DNA of 64,000 bases from positions 465,813 through 529,812 of the forward strand of contig NZ_JALPRP010000002.1 of the NCBI RefSeq assembly GCF_023195915.1, in the 5' to 3' direction. Below are positions 36,355 to 44,639 of this stretch, piece by piece; position 1 is the first letter of the stretch, and every line of letters starts with the position of its first letter. The notes beneath the pieces were generated by a model, which saw only the letters and a list, made by a program, of their open reading frames with translations, had not been told where the DNA came from and searched no databases. Position numbers and translations under genes: made by a program. Source of the DNA: Methanoculleus sp. 7T. GTDB taxonomy: Archaea; Halobacteriota; Methanomicrobia; Methanomicrobiales; Methanoculleaceae.

Positions 36355-36525
36355 ACACCAGCATATGGGCGGGATTGGGTGATAAAGAAATGGTAAACTA
36401 CGAAAAAAATCGAACCTATACGCTCGGGGTTCGGCAAACAGACGAATTTTGGGGGTTTTTCTCAACGCAAGCCGCCTCGGGTCCCCGGGCCCGTTCTCTT
36501 GCCCGAGAGGCATTCCCGACCGCCA

Positions 36526-36605
36526 TGTAACAGAAATGTTACAACTCCACGGGTACTGTAACAGAATTGTAACAACGCCCCTCCGCCTGTAACAAAACTG
36601 TAACA
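36526..36605. promoter_or_regulatory. Three TGTAACA paired operator sites at 31-bp spacing
   Basis: Six TGTAACA half-sites form three 18-base pairs: 36526-36543 (TGTAACA-GAAA-TGTTACA, a perfect inverted repeat), 36557-36574 and 36588-36605 (both direct repeats with a 4-base spacer). Each pair begins exactly 31 bases after the previous, about three helical turns. They lie between the META lipoprotein gene and the following small gene, just before its TATA-like AATAAAT. Confidence 0.7.
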
Positions 36606-36636
36606 AATAAATCTGAGCCCGCGAAAACCTCCTGAG

Positions 36637-36834
36637 ATGTCCAGAGTAGTCCGGGTCGACGAAGAGGCGCTGGAGGTTGCCCTGAAGTACGGGAAGAACC
36701 TCTCCCTTGGGATCATGAAGATGGCAGAGACGATCGAGAAGCACGAGAAGGCAAAGCGGGACTACAACGCCATCGAGGAGATGGTCCGCCGGACCATCAG
36801 GGAAGAACTCGAGGTCCTGACCGCCAGGTACTGA
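36637..36834 (+). CDS. Small ribbon-helix-helix-like DNA-binding protein
   Basis: A 65-residue charged helical protein. The start MSRVVRVDEEALEVALKYG resembles the strand-helix start of a ribbon-helix-helix protein or VapB-type antitoxin, followed by a long basic/acidic helix. No toxin gene is adjacent; the next gene is malQ on the other strand. The TGTAACA array directly upstream makes autoregulation plausible. Confidence 0.5.
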   Translation: MSRVVRVDEEALEVALKYGKNLSLGIMKMAETIEKHEKAKRDYNAIEEMVRRTIREELEVLTARY

Positions 36835-38334
36835 TCAGGCCCGTCCGCAGAGTTCCGTGAACCTCCCGAGCCGGTCGAACGGGGCGTCGGCAAACTCCGC
36901 GGGCGTCATGCGCCATTCCCAGTTCCCGTCGGAGGTCGAGGGGTAGTTCATCCTCGCCTCCGCCCCGAGGCCGAGGATGTCCTGCATGGGGATGATGCTC
37001 GCCCGGGCAACCGATGTCATCGCGAGGCGGATGAGCTCCCGGGGAGCCTCGTCCGCCGTCACCTCCCGCCCGACGTAGGTAAAGAACCGCTGTTTATCCT
37101 CCGCCGACGCCTCCTCCTCAAACCACCCCCGGGCCGTGTTGTTGTCGTGCGTCCCGGTGTAGCATATGAGGTTTGGGACGTAGTTGTGGGGGATGTGGGC
37201 ACTCTCCGGGAGCCCTTCGCCGAACGCAAAGAGCAGAATCTTCATCCCCGGGAACCCGAACCGGTCGAGAAGTCCTTGAACGGCCGGGGTGTTCGCCCCC
37301 AGGTCCTCGGCGACGATGGCAAAGCAGGGGAACTGCCGTGCGAGCGCTTCAAAGAAATCGGCTCCCGGCCCGTCGACCCAGGTTCCGTGCTCGGCCGTCG
37401 CATCCCCCGCCGGAACCTCGTAATAGTCCGCGAACGCACGAAAGTGGTCGATCCGGAAGAGGTCGTAGAGTTCGGCGGATCGCCGGACCCGGCGAATCCA
37501 CCAGTCGTAGCCCCGGTCCCGGAGTGCAGGCCAGTCGTAGACCGGGTTCCCCCAGAGCTGCCCGGTCGCGCTGAACATATCCGGGGGCACCCCCGCCACC
37601 ACGGTAGGGCGGAGGTCTTCGTCGAGTTTGAAGATCCCGGGGTTCTGCCAGACGTCGACGCTGTCGTAGGCGACGTAGATCGGTATATCGCCGATGACTT
37701 GGACGCCTCGGTCGGTGCAGTGTCGGTGGAGGGCCGACCATTGCCTGGCTGCAACGTACTGGAGGAACTTCTCCTTCCGGACCCCGTCGGCGAGGAGTCG
37801 GCGCATCTCGTCGAGGGCCTCCGGCTGCCGGGCCCGGACCTCCGCCGGCCACCGGCTCCACTCCAGCCCGTGGAAGTGGTCTTTGAGGGCGACAAAGAGC
37901 GCGTGGTCGTCCAGCCACCACGCGTTCTCCTCGCAGAACTCCTCATACCTACGCTCCGGCCCCGAGTGGAGAAACCGCCGGTATGCGACCGAGAAGAGCC
38001 GGTCCTTGTACCACGTGGCCGCCTCGTAGGCCGCCCGCCCCGCCGGAAAGCCTGGCACCGGCTCTAAATCGGCCCGCTTGAGGAACCCGCCTCTGACAAG
38101 CAGGTCCGGGCTGATGAGGAGGGTGTTCATGGCGAACGCCGACGGGCTGTAATAGGGGGAGTTGGCGTGCTCGACCCGCGTCGGGTTGAGCGGCAGGACC
38201 TGCCAGTAATGCTGCCGGGCTCGCGCCAGCGCCTCGACGAACCGGTACGCCGACGGCCCGAAGTCTCCTATGCCGTATGCCGACGGCAAGGACGTGATAT
38301 GCAGGAGTATGCCGTTTCCTCGTGTATGGATCAT
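36835..38334 (-). CDS. malQ: 4-alpha-glucanotransferase (amylomaltase)
   Basis: A 499-residue GH77 enzyme, which transfers alpha-1,4-glucan segments during glycogen metabolism. Family landmarks: LLHITSLPSAYGIGDFG near the start, VQVIGDIPIYVAYDSVDVW, LFRIDHFRAFADYYEV (with the catalytic Asp) and FAIVAEDLGANTPAV (the acid/base Glu). ATG 38334 is preceded by a GGTGA. It stands alone; the end touches the small gene at 36834. Confidence 0.94.
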   Translation of the reverse strand: MIHTRGNGILLHITSLPSAYGIGDFGPSAYRFVEALARARQHYWQVLPLNPTRVEHANSPYYSPSAFAMNTLLISPDLLVRGGFLKRADLEPVPGFPAGRAAYEAATWYKDRLFSVAYRRFLHSGPERRYEEFCEENAWWLDDHALFVALKDHFHGLEWSRWPAEVRARQPEALDEMRRLLADGVRKEKFLQYVAARQWSALHRHCTDRGVQVIGDIPIYVAYDSVDVWQNPGIFKLDEDLRPTVVAGVPPDMFSATGQLWGNPVYDWPALRDRGYDWWIRRVRRSAELYDLFRIDHFRAFADYYEVPAGDATAEHGTWVDGPGADFFEALARQFPCFAIVAEDLGANTPAVQGLLDRFGFPGMKILLFAFGEGLPESAHIPHNYVPNLICYTGTHDNNTARGWFEEEASAEDKQRFFTYVGREVTADEAPRELIRLAMTSVARASIIPMQDILGLGAEARMNYPSTSDGNWEWRMTPAEFADAPFDRLGRFTELCGRA

Positions 38335-38569
38335 CCGTCACCCCCCAGACGAGAACGGTTCGACCTTTTGGGCCTGCACCCTATTATAGTCTTGTACCGG
38401 CAGGCGGACGAGAACCGGCCGACTACGCACGCCCGGTGGAGTTGCACACGAAAAGTGCGCCGCGTCACGTATGGAGCCTGCTCCCGGAGGGCATAGGCTC
38501 TAAGGACAATCCGGCCCTTCTCGGCTGTTTCATCAGGAGGTTGAATATGCGTTGTGCCGGGGGCGCACC

Positions 38570-39340
38570 TCACCGTGCCGCCACCGGCGCCTCCTCACGG
38601 ATGGTGAAGAGGTCGCGCAGAGAGTCCTTGATGCAGGCCTCAAAGATGTCCCGGACATGCGTGTGGGCGATCTCCAGCCAGTCGGCCACCCCGTCCAGCG
38701 GGACGCTCTTCTCCTCCGCGAGGAAGTAGTCGATGTTTAGGAGGAACGCGTTGTTCGCCGTCGACTCGGGCACGGCGTCGGTGAGTTCCACCCGGCAGTT
38801 GTCGCGGTTCTCGTGGAACGAGAACTCGCACCCGGTGATGAATCCGGCCGGCGCCCGCGGCAGCTCCGGCGGCAGGGTCGGGTAGAAGGCAAAGTAGTCG
38901 GAGAGCGTCACCTCAGGCTCGGGGATCTCGATGAGGTTGACGTAGCGGAGGTTCATGGTGTTGATGGCATCGGCGTTGATAACCTCCCTGAACCGGTCGA
39001 ACACACCGTAGATCCGCTCCGAGAAAGCCTCCCAGTGCACATACGGTTTCTGACAACTCACCGAGAGCAGGCGGGGACCGACCTGCACCGCACACCCCTC
39101 GTCTTCGGCGAGGAAGATCGACCGCTCGGCGACCAAGAGTTCTTCGCGGAGGCCCTCCGGTCCGAGGAGCATGACCACCTCGCGCACGTAGCGCTGGTCG
39201 CGCTTCGGGTAGGCGTCCTTTAGGTGGCTGTAGAGTATGCCGGGATAGGTCATGTCCCAGGGGATCTCCTGGGGGAACCGGAACTCGCATATCACTTCAG
39301 CGGCAGGCGGGTTTACGTATTTTCGTACCGTCGTCGTCAT
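38570..39340 (-). CDS. TIGR04255-family protein
   Basis: About 256 residues matching the TIGR04255 family: the N-terminal PPAAEVICEFRFP is the family hallmark, then NLRYVNLIEIPE and LLNIDYFL. The family has a conserved phage/defence-like distribution, but the function is unknown. ATG 39340 has GGGAG about 8 bases upstream. No other defence gene is beside it. Confidence 0.72.
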   Translation of the reverse strand: MTTTVRKYVNPPAAEVICEFRFPQEIPWDMTYPGILYSHLKDAYPKRDQRYVREVVMLLGPEGLREELLVAERSIFLAEDEGCAVQVGPRLLSVSCQKPYVHWEAFSERIYGVFDRFREVINADAINTMNLRYVNLIEIPEPEVTLSDYFAFYPTLPPELPRAPAGFITGCEFSFHENRDNCRVELTDAVPESTANNAFLLNIDYFLAEEKSVPLDGVADWLEIAHTHVRDIFEACIKDSLRDLFTIREEAPVAAR

Positions 39341-39454
39341 CTTCTTCTCCCTCACTTCGAGTGTAGAATAGAAGGAGACTACATTAAGGTGACCCCCAGA
39401 ACCCCAGAAGATCGGCACGATGCTTTATCTGTCGGGGTTGCATATTCCGGCGCG

Positions 39455-40021
39455 ATGAGCGAGACGTTCCGCCAGGTGGTCCACCTGCTCATGGGGCTCC
39501 TCAGCGCGGCGATCATCCTCCGTCTGGACGACCGTGGTGCCTTTATATTCCTGAGCGCCGCGCTCGCCGCCATGTTCCTCCTCTGCGACGCCTTCACCCG
39601 CGGCTACGACGTCCCGGTCCTCTCCGAGGTCTTGGATGAGGCCGAGCGCCGGGGGAAGGTGCCGCTCAAAGGCGGTATCGCCTACGCCGTCGGAGCGCTC
39701 TTCTGCCTCGCGGTCTTCGGGCGGGAGTATACCGCGGCCGGCCTCGTCACGCTCGGCGTGCTCGACAGCATCTCAACGCTCGCCGGACTGCGCTTTGCGC
39801 GGCATACCCTACGGGGCAAGAAATCCCTTGAGGGGACGCTGGCCGGAGCGGCCGCTGCCGCTCTCGCGCTCGTCATCCTTGTCCCCTGGTGGGCGGCCGC
39901 GGTTGTTGCGGGCGTCGCCGGCATCGTGGAGGCCTACTCCCCGCTCGACGACAACGTGGCCGTCCAGGTCGGTGCCTGTCTGACCCTGGCGGTCGTGGAG
40001 GCTATTGCGGCGGGGTTATGA
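39455..40021 (+). CDS. Polyprenol/diacylglycerol kinase-like membrane protein
   Basis: A 188-residue protein with about five to six membrane helices. The motif GVLDSISTLAGLRFARHTLR followed by GKKSLEGTLAG resembles the Sec59/VTE5 dolichol/phytol-kinase family (CTP-dependent), which phosphorylates polyprenols for lipid or glycan carriers. The assignment rests on this motif and topology only. The ATG at 39455 is the first in a hydrophobic context. Confidence 0.7.
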   Translation: MSETFRQVVHLLMGLLSAAIILRLDDRGAFIFLSAALAAMFLLCDAFTRGYDVPVLSEVLDEAERRGKVPLKGGIAYAVGALFCLAVFGREYTAAGLVTLGVLDSISTLAGLRFARHTLRGKKSLEGTLAGAAAAALALVILVPWWAAAVVAGVAGIVEAYSPLDDNVAVQVGACLTLAVVEAIAAGL

Positions 40022-40136
40022 GGGAGGGGACCTGAGAATAGCAAAGCGGTTCGGCTGCGGCAGTGAGCGTAGATATCCACCCAGTATGAAGGGCCGGAGC
40101 ATGAGGCCCAAAAACCCATCCGAGCCTGCCGCCCCT

Positions 40137-40532
40137 TCAGTGCTGGACTCCCCGCCGCTTGAGTTCTTCCGACTTCTTCTTCGAACACGCCTCGCAGCGG
40201 AACTCAGGCGCCGGGTCGTCGGTCTTATCGTAGTTCTTCGCCCTGACCAGACGGTAGCCCCGGGCAACCGTGCCGCAGTCCACGCACCTGACCTCTTCTC
40301 TGACCTCCCACTGGGCGGCAAGCGCCTGGGAGGTGAAGATGAACCGGTCGACCCAGAAGAAGATGAGGCCGCCGATGAGGTTCGCGATGATGGTGGCGGT
40401 GAGCGCTCCGAGGCCCGCGAGCAGGTAGAGCACGCCGGCGAGGATCGGCGTCGAGAGCTGCCACCGAATGAGGTAGAGACCGTATCGTTTAAAATTTACA
40501 TCCACATTTTTAAATTCGTCGATCTGCATCAT
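40137..40532 (-). CDS. Two-TM membrane protein with zinc ribbon
   Basis: About 131 residues. Two close membrane helices (LIRWQLSTPILAGVLYLLAG and ATIIANLIGGLIFFWVDRFI) resemble GtrA-like folds. They are followed by a cytosolic zinc ribbon, CVDCGTV and CEAC. The start is one of two adjacent ATGs at 40532 and 40529; neither has a clear Shine-Dalgarno. The function is unknown. Confidence 0.6.
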   Translation of the reverse strand: MMQIDEFKNVDVNFKRYGLYLIRWQLSTPILAGVLYLLAGLGALTATIIANLIGGLIFFWVDRFIFTSQALAAQWEVREEVRCVDCGTVARGYRLVRAKNYDKTDDPAPEFRCEACSKKKSEELKRRGVQH

Positions 40533-40612
40533 AAAACTGGGGCCGGCACCAGGCGGACATCCCTCCCCGAGCACCAAGATCGCCTGCGCCGGGCCCCGTT
40601 ATCCCGGGATTA

Positions 40613-41572
40613 TCAGGAGAGCACGAGGATCCGGCGGGTCAGGCTCTTGTGCACCCGCTGCTCGTGCTCCTGCAGGATGGTGAAGTGGCGGGCTGCGATG
40701 TCCGTGATATCCCGGTGCGTGACGACGACCGCGCGCCTCCCGGGCCGGAGGATGCGCCGGACCTCCGCGAGCGAGCCGTCGTAGAGCCGGTCCATGCTCT
40801 CCGCGCGGATCCTGACCGACTGGCCGTAGGGGAGGTCCGTCACGACCGCGTCGAGGGTGTGGTCGCAGATCGGGACCGCCGTGGCGTCGGCGATCATCAC
40901 CTCCGACCCCGGGAGGTTCTGCCGGTAGCCGGCGACCATCGCGGGGTCGAAGTCGCTCCCGAGGACCCGGACCCCGATCTCCCGTGCCTCAAGGAGGATC
41001 CCGCCGGTGCCGCAGAAGGGGTCGAATACCAGTTCTCCGGGCGCGACGAGGGAGATGTTCACGAGCGCCCGGGCCATCCGGGGCATCATCACGCCTGGGT
41101 GGAAGAACGGCCGGCGCATGGGGTTCCTGAAATCGAACCCTCCTCGGTCGATCCGCAGGAGGACACGGCCGAAGTAGCAGCGGTCCTCGGACGCAACGAC
41201 ACGGTACTCTTCGACGGGCTCACGGAGCGAGACCGGACCGGCGATATGGCCCCCGATCATCCGCTCCAACTCGAGGTGCGAGGCATCCATCCGGCTTCCC
41301 TGAACCTTCTTCGCCCTGCCCGCAAACGGTTTTTCGGTCGTGACGGCAAGGTCGCGGAGGAGGCCCACGAACGCCTCCCTCGTGGGCTCGCACTCCCCGA
41401 GGTACTCCATCACCACATGCGTCAGGGCGAGGCGACCGGCGGCCTCCGGGTCCGGGCACTCGGCAACCGCCACTTGGGCCCGGGTATCGAGCACGGTGCC
41501 CACACACTCCAGTTCCGCGACCGGGAGGTCGGGGTGCTCGCCGGAGAGTTCGAAGAGCAGTTTCATCCTCAT
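40613..41572 (-). CDS. tRNA (guanine(10)-N2)-dimethyltransferase (Trm-G10 type)
   Basis: About 319 residues. An N-terminal THUMP-like region precedes a Rossmann SAM methyltransferase with LVFDPFCGTGGILLEA and the catalytic motif VVTDLPYGQS. It matches archaeal Trm-G10/Trm11-type enzymes (TIGR01177) that dimethylate G10 of tRNAs. The ATG at 41572 (or 41566) starts the conserved KLLFELSGEHPDLP. It is a single gene next to repeat locus D. Confidence 0.84.
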   Translation of the reverse strand: MRMKLLFELSGEHPDLPVAELECVGTVLDTRAQVAVAECPDPEAAGRLALTHVVMEYLGECEPTREAFVGLLRDLAVTTEKPFAGRAKKVQGSRMDASHLELERMIGGHIAGPVSLREPVEEYRVVASEDRCYFGRVLLRIDRGGFDFRNPMRRPFFHPGVMMPRMARALVNISLVAPGELVFDPFCGTGGILLEAREIGVRVLGSDFDPAMVAGYRQNLPGSEVMIADATAVPICDHTLDAVVTDLPYGQSVRIRAESMDRLYDGSLAEVRRILRPGRRAVVVTHRDITDIAARHFTILQEHEQRVHKSLTRRILVLS

Positions 41573-41699
41573 GATATTGGCCCGGAAGGGCGATAAAGTG
41601 GCCGGGAGAGGTGTCTTAAAACAGGTGCGGATAGATTGGTTAGGTAACCGCTTATTGCCGTTGTGGTTTGGCGCAATGTACAAGGGAGTTCCACGGTGC

Positions 41700-41835
41700 A
41701 TGAACTCAGGTGCATTTACACACCCCTGTTACGGATTTCCCGTGGGTATCGCCATTGGGGGAGGGGCTGACGGGGAGGGGGGAGTATTCCCCCCCTCCCC
41801 TGTCCCCACCCCCCGTGGCGATAGCCCCACGGCCC
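41700..41835. repeat. Hairpin-rich intergenic repeat locus D
   Basis: Contains CGGATTTCCCGTGGGTATCGCC (split here into its two halves for reading), then GGGGGAGGGGCTGACGGGGA and the hairpin GGGGAGGGGGG-AGTATT-CCCCCCCTCCCC, plus a flanking inverted GGGTATCGCC / GGCGATAGCCC. The arrangement corresponds to the terminal module of loci A, B and F. Confidence 0.65.
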
Positions 41836-41928
41836 ACTGTACCGAGATGTTTCCCCGTCCCTACCGTTCCGGTAAAAATCGACTGGTTCTCACTGGTGGA
41901 GAGCAACACCGAAGAAAACAGCACTCAG

Positions 41929-42225
41929 AAAAATCGAACCGCTGAAGCGAGGAAAAACCCTCACTTCACCGATTCTTTCATCTTGTCGACGGCTTCCTGA
42001 AAGAAGCCCTTGCCCTTCTTCGTGGAGGGTTTGCGTCCCTCGATCTCGAGCAGGCGCGTATAGAGTTCCCGCTCCTCCTACAGGCGTTCGGGCACGACGA
42101 TGCGCACCCGCACCAGCATGTCGCCAGGCTTCGAGCGACTGGATGCTATAGGGGTCGAGAGCCTTGCAGATCTGGTTGGCCGGGACTTGAAATCCGGCGA
42201 ATTCTCGGATTCCCTGAAACAGCGT
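41929..42225 (-). pseudogene. dnaJ 3'-end remnant
   Basis: On the minus strand, 42135 down to 41961 encodes the last ~58 codons of dnaJ in degraded form. [17 protein letters not shown] is followed by an in-frame TAG where the intact gene has T-E-E, then the charged tail ending KMKESVK and stop. The flank at 41929-41960 also matches the intact copy's downstream flank (near 43436). So the true dnaJ tail occurs twice, once intact in dnaJ and once degraded here, on either side of a 1.3-kb foreign segment. Confidence 0.85.
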
Positions 42226-42993
42226 TTACATCTTTTTCCCAATATAAAATACATATCCATAATACTGTTTGTATTTTGAATACAGGTCTGCCTCGCGCCT
42301 CATAAATGCAATCATATCCTCAACGGTTTTATTTCCCGCATGTTTTTTCAAGAATTCCTCTTGCCTTGCTTTTTGCGGGATAAAATAATTATCTATCCAG
42401 CAACTTTCAGGCAGCGTAAATGCGGCAACAGGAATGTAACCTGTTTTTTGCATGATGGAAATGTTATGTCCTATCGTGCCGATTTCAGGAACTGCGTCCA
42501 ACCACCACTTCTCAATTTCAGCGGGGCGTTCATCGGTATACCATGACTCATATGTTACGGCAACATAGCCATCTTTCTTGAGGAAGCGTCTCCAGTGATT
42601 CAAGCCTTTTTCAAAACCTATATTGGCAATAGCCCCCTCAGACCATATAAGATCAAATTCCTCATTCTGGAACGGCAAATTATCCATTGAACCGACAATA
42701 CCTTTTACCCTGTTCTGCAAACCAAGTCTTCCGGCTGTTGCGTTCAGTTTATCAATCGAGCCCTCGTAAAGGTCGAGGGCGGTGATGGTTGCTTCTGTAT
42801 TTTGTGCCAGAACCATTGTTTGAAAGCCTGTGCCGCAGCCTAAATCGGCGATTTTTGTTTTGTTTGAAAGATTTCCGATAAAACCTAATGCCCTGATGGT
42901 TTCTGCGGGGCTGCCGGGTCCCTGTCGTTCAAGCTCTGTGAAAAATTCATTGATGAGGGCAAAATCAAATTCGTGGATTGTTGTTTCTCCCAT
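42226..42993 (-). CDS. Class I SAM-dependent methyltransferase, horizontally acquired
   Basis: A 255-residue methyltransferase: IADLGCGTGFQTMVLAQN is motif I, ITALDLYEGSID motif II and EFDLIWSEGAI the later acidic motif; it resembles the ubiE/Methyltransf_11 group. Base composition is visibly AT-rich compared with all neighbours. It lies between duplicated dnaJ tails. The substrate is unknown. The start is ATG 42993. Confidence 0.85.
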   Translation of the reverse strand: MGETTIHEFDFALINEFFTELERQGPGSPAETIRALGFIGNLSNKTKIADLGCGTGFQTMVLAQNTEATITALDLYEGSIDKLNATAGRLGLQNRVKGIVGSMDNLPFQNEEFDLIWSEGAIANIGFEKGLNHWRRFLKKDGYVAVTYESWYTDERPAEIEKWWLDAVPEIGTIGHNISIMQKTGYIPVAAFTLPESCWIDNYFIPQKARQEEFLKKHAGNKTVEDMIAFMRREADLYSKYKQYYGYVFYIGKKM

Positions 42994-43010
42994 TGTCGTA
43001 CTCCATATCT

Positions 43011-43157
43011 TCCAATTATGCCACTGGCTTTTTCTGTCTTAACTATTTTTGCTATGTTTTTACGCTTCTGCTCCTCTGCCACAAGGTAACTTTCAGCGTC
43101 CTCGACATAAGCGTTTTCAGCCTTTAACGTTTGATAGGACTGCCAACGCTCTACCTG
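43011..43157 (-). pseudogene. Fragment of an unknown protein upstream of the methyltransferase
   Basis: Minus-strand residues such as QSYQTLKAENAYVEDAESYL and VAEEQKRKNIAKIVKTEK look like the helical C-terminal part of a real protein. They have no start codon of their own and run into the methyltransferase upstream region. The family is not recognised; mobile-element origin is possible. Confidence 0.4.
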
Positions 43158-43373
43158 GGATTGGAACACCGGTCGGCCTACCTGAACGCGTTCGCAAAAG
43201 CGGACGACGGGGACTATGCACCGATCATCGAGACGCCGTATACCATCTACCGAGAACAGCACGGGCGTATCGCAGAAGAGGTCGGGCAGAAATTTTCCGA
43301 TGGAAACAGCAGGATCCGTGAGGAAAATGCCAGGCTCGTCCGGCAGTTTGCTGAACTGAAGAAAAAGGTCTGA
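43131..43373 (+). pseudogene. Fragment resembling a Fic-type protein tail
   Basis: An open stretch encodes YLNAFAKADDGDYAPIIETP, then YTIYREQHGRIAEE and a charged helical tail ending KKKV-stop. It recalls the C-terminal part of Fic-domain proteins but lacks the HPFxxGNGR core and a proper start. The opposite-strand fragment overlaps its first ~27 bases, suggesting a junction near 43140 between pieces of different origin. Confidence 0.35.
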
Positions 43374-43473
43374 TACCCGGTTGAGCAGTCGCCCGGAGTG
43401 CGGGAGCGACGGCCCGGGCTCACACCAGAACCGTTACCAAAAAACATCGAACCGCCGAAGCGAGGAAACCCCC

Positions 43474-44634
43474 TCACTTCACCGATTCTTTCATCTTATC
43501 GACGACGTCCTGAAAGAAGCCCTTGCCCTTCTTCGCACCCTTCGCGGCGGGTTTCTTCCCCTCGAGCTCAAGCAGGCGCTCGTAGAGTTCCCGCTCCTCT
43601 TCGGTCAGGCGTTCGGGCACGGCGATGCGCACCCGCACCAGCATATCGCCGGGTTTCGTCTGCCACCGCACGCCCTCCCCCGGAATCTTCAGCCCGGTGT
43701 TGTACTGCACGCCTGCCGGGATATCGAGGACGACCGTGCGCCCGTCGATCGTCTGCACCTCGACCTGGGAGCCTAGGGTCGCCTGGGCCGGGGTGATATC
43801 GACGGCCGTCTCCAAGTCGTCGCCTCGCCGGGTGAACGTCTTGTGCGGCGCTACGCTGATCTCGATATAGAGATCCCCGCTCGGCGCCCCGTACTCACCC
43901 GCGTCGCCGTAGCCCTCCATCCGGAGGCGCATGCCCGTATCCACGCCCGGCGGGATCCGGACCTTCACGGTCTGCCGGGCGCGCCGGTGCCCGCTGCCGC
44001 CGCAGGCCTTGCACCGGGACTCGGGCATCTTCCCCCGTCCGCCGCAGGTGGTGCAGGTGCTCATCCGGACAAAGTTCCCGAAGATGGACTGGCTCATCTG
44101 CCGCATCTGGCCGCTGCCGCCGCAGGTCGGGCAGGTCGTGAACTTCTTCGTCTCGCTCCCTGATCCGTCGCACGCAGGACAGGGCTCGATGTGATCGAGG
44201 GAGATCTCCTTCTCGGTCCCGAAGGCCGCCTCCTCAAGCGTTATGCGCATCTTCATCAGGAGGTCGGCCCCGGGGCGCGGCCCGGCGCTCTGCCTGCCCC
44301 CGCCGAACCCTCCGCCGAAGAAGGTGTCGAAGATATCCCCGAACCCGGAGAAATCGGCGCTGAACCCGCCCGAGAACCCGCCTCCGCCGGCGTACGAGCC
44401 CTTGGATGCGTTGCTGTAGGCGGTATGCCCCATCTGGTCGTACTGGGCGCGTTTCTGGGGGTCGGAGAGGACGCTGTATGCCTCGTTGATGCTCTTGAAC
44501 TTCTCCTCGGCCCCCGGGTCCTTGCAGACGTCAGGGTGGTATTTCCGTGCCAGGTCCCGGTACGCTTTCTTGATCTCCTTATCTTCGGCGTCCCGCGAGA
44601 CGCCGAGGATATCATAGTAGCTGTCCGGACCCAT
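43474..44634 (-). CDS. dnaJ: Chaperone protein DnaJ
   Basis: A 386-residue type I J-protein, co-chaperone of DnaK. Visible parts: the J domain ([20 protein letters not shown] and the [12 protein letters not shown] motif), a Gly/Phe-rich linker, and four CxxCxGxG zinc motifs ([32 protein letters not shown]). The C-terminal substrate-binding part ends KMKESVK. ATG 44634 lies 5 bases after the dnaK stop. A degraded copy of its 3' end is found at 41929-42135. Confidence 0.96.
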   Translation of the reverse strand: MGPDSYYDILGVSRDAEDKEIKKAYRDLARKYHPDVCKDPGAEEKFKSINEAYSVLSDPQKRAQYDQMGHTAYSNASKGSYAGGGGFSGGFSADFSGFGDIFDTFFGGGFGGGRQSAGPRPGADLLMKMRITLEEAAFGTEKEISLDHIEPCPACDGSGSETKKFTTCPTCGGSGQMRQMSQSIFGNFVRMSTCTTCGGRGKMPESRCKACGGSGHRRARQTVKVRIPPGVDTGMRLRMEGYGDAGEYGAPSGDLYIEISVAPHKTFTRRGDDLETAVDITPAQATLGSQVEVQTIDGRTVVLDIPAGVQYNTGLKIPGEGVRWQTKPGDMLVRVRIAVPERLTEEERELYERLLELEGKKPAAKGAKKGKGFFQDVVDKMKESVK

Positions 44635-44639
44635 CGACC

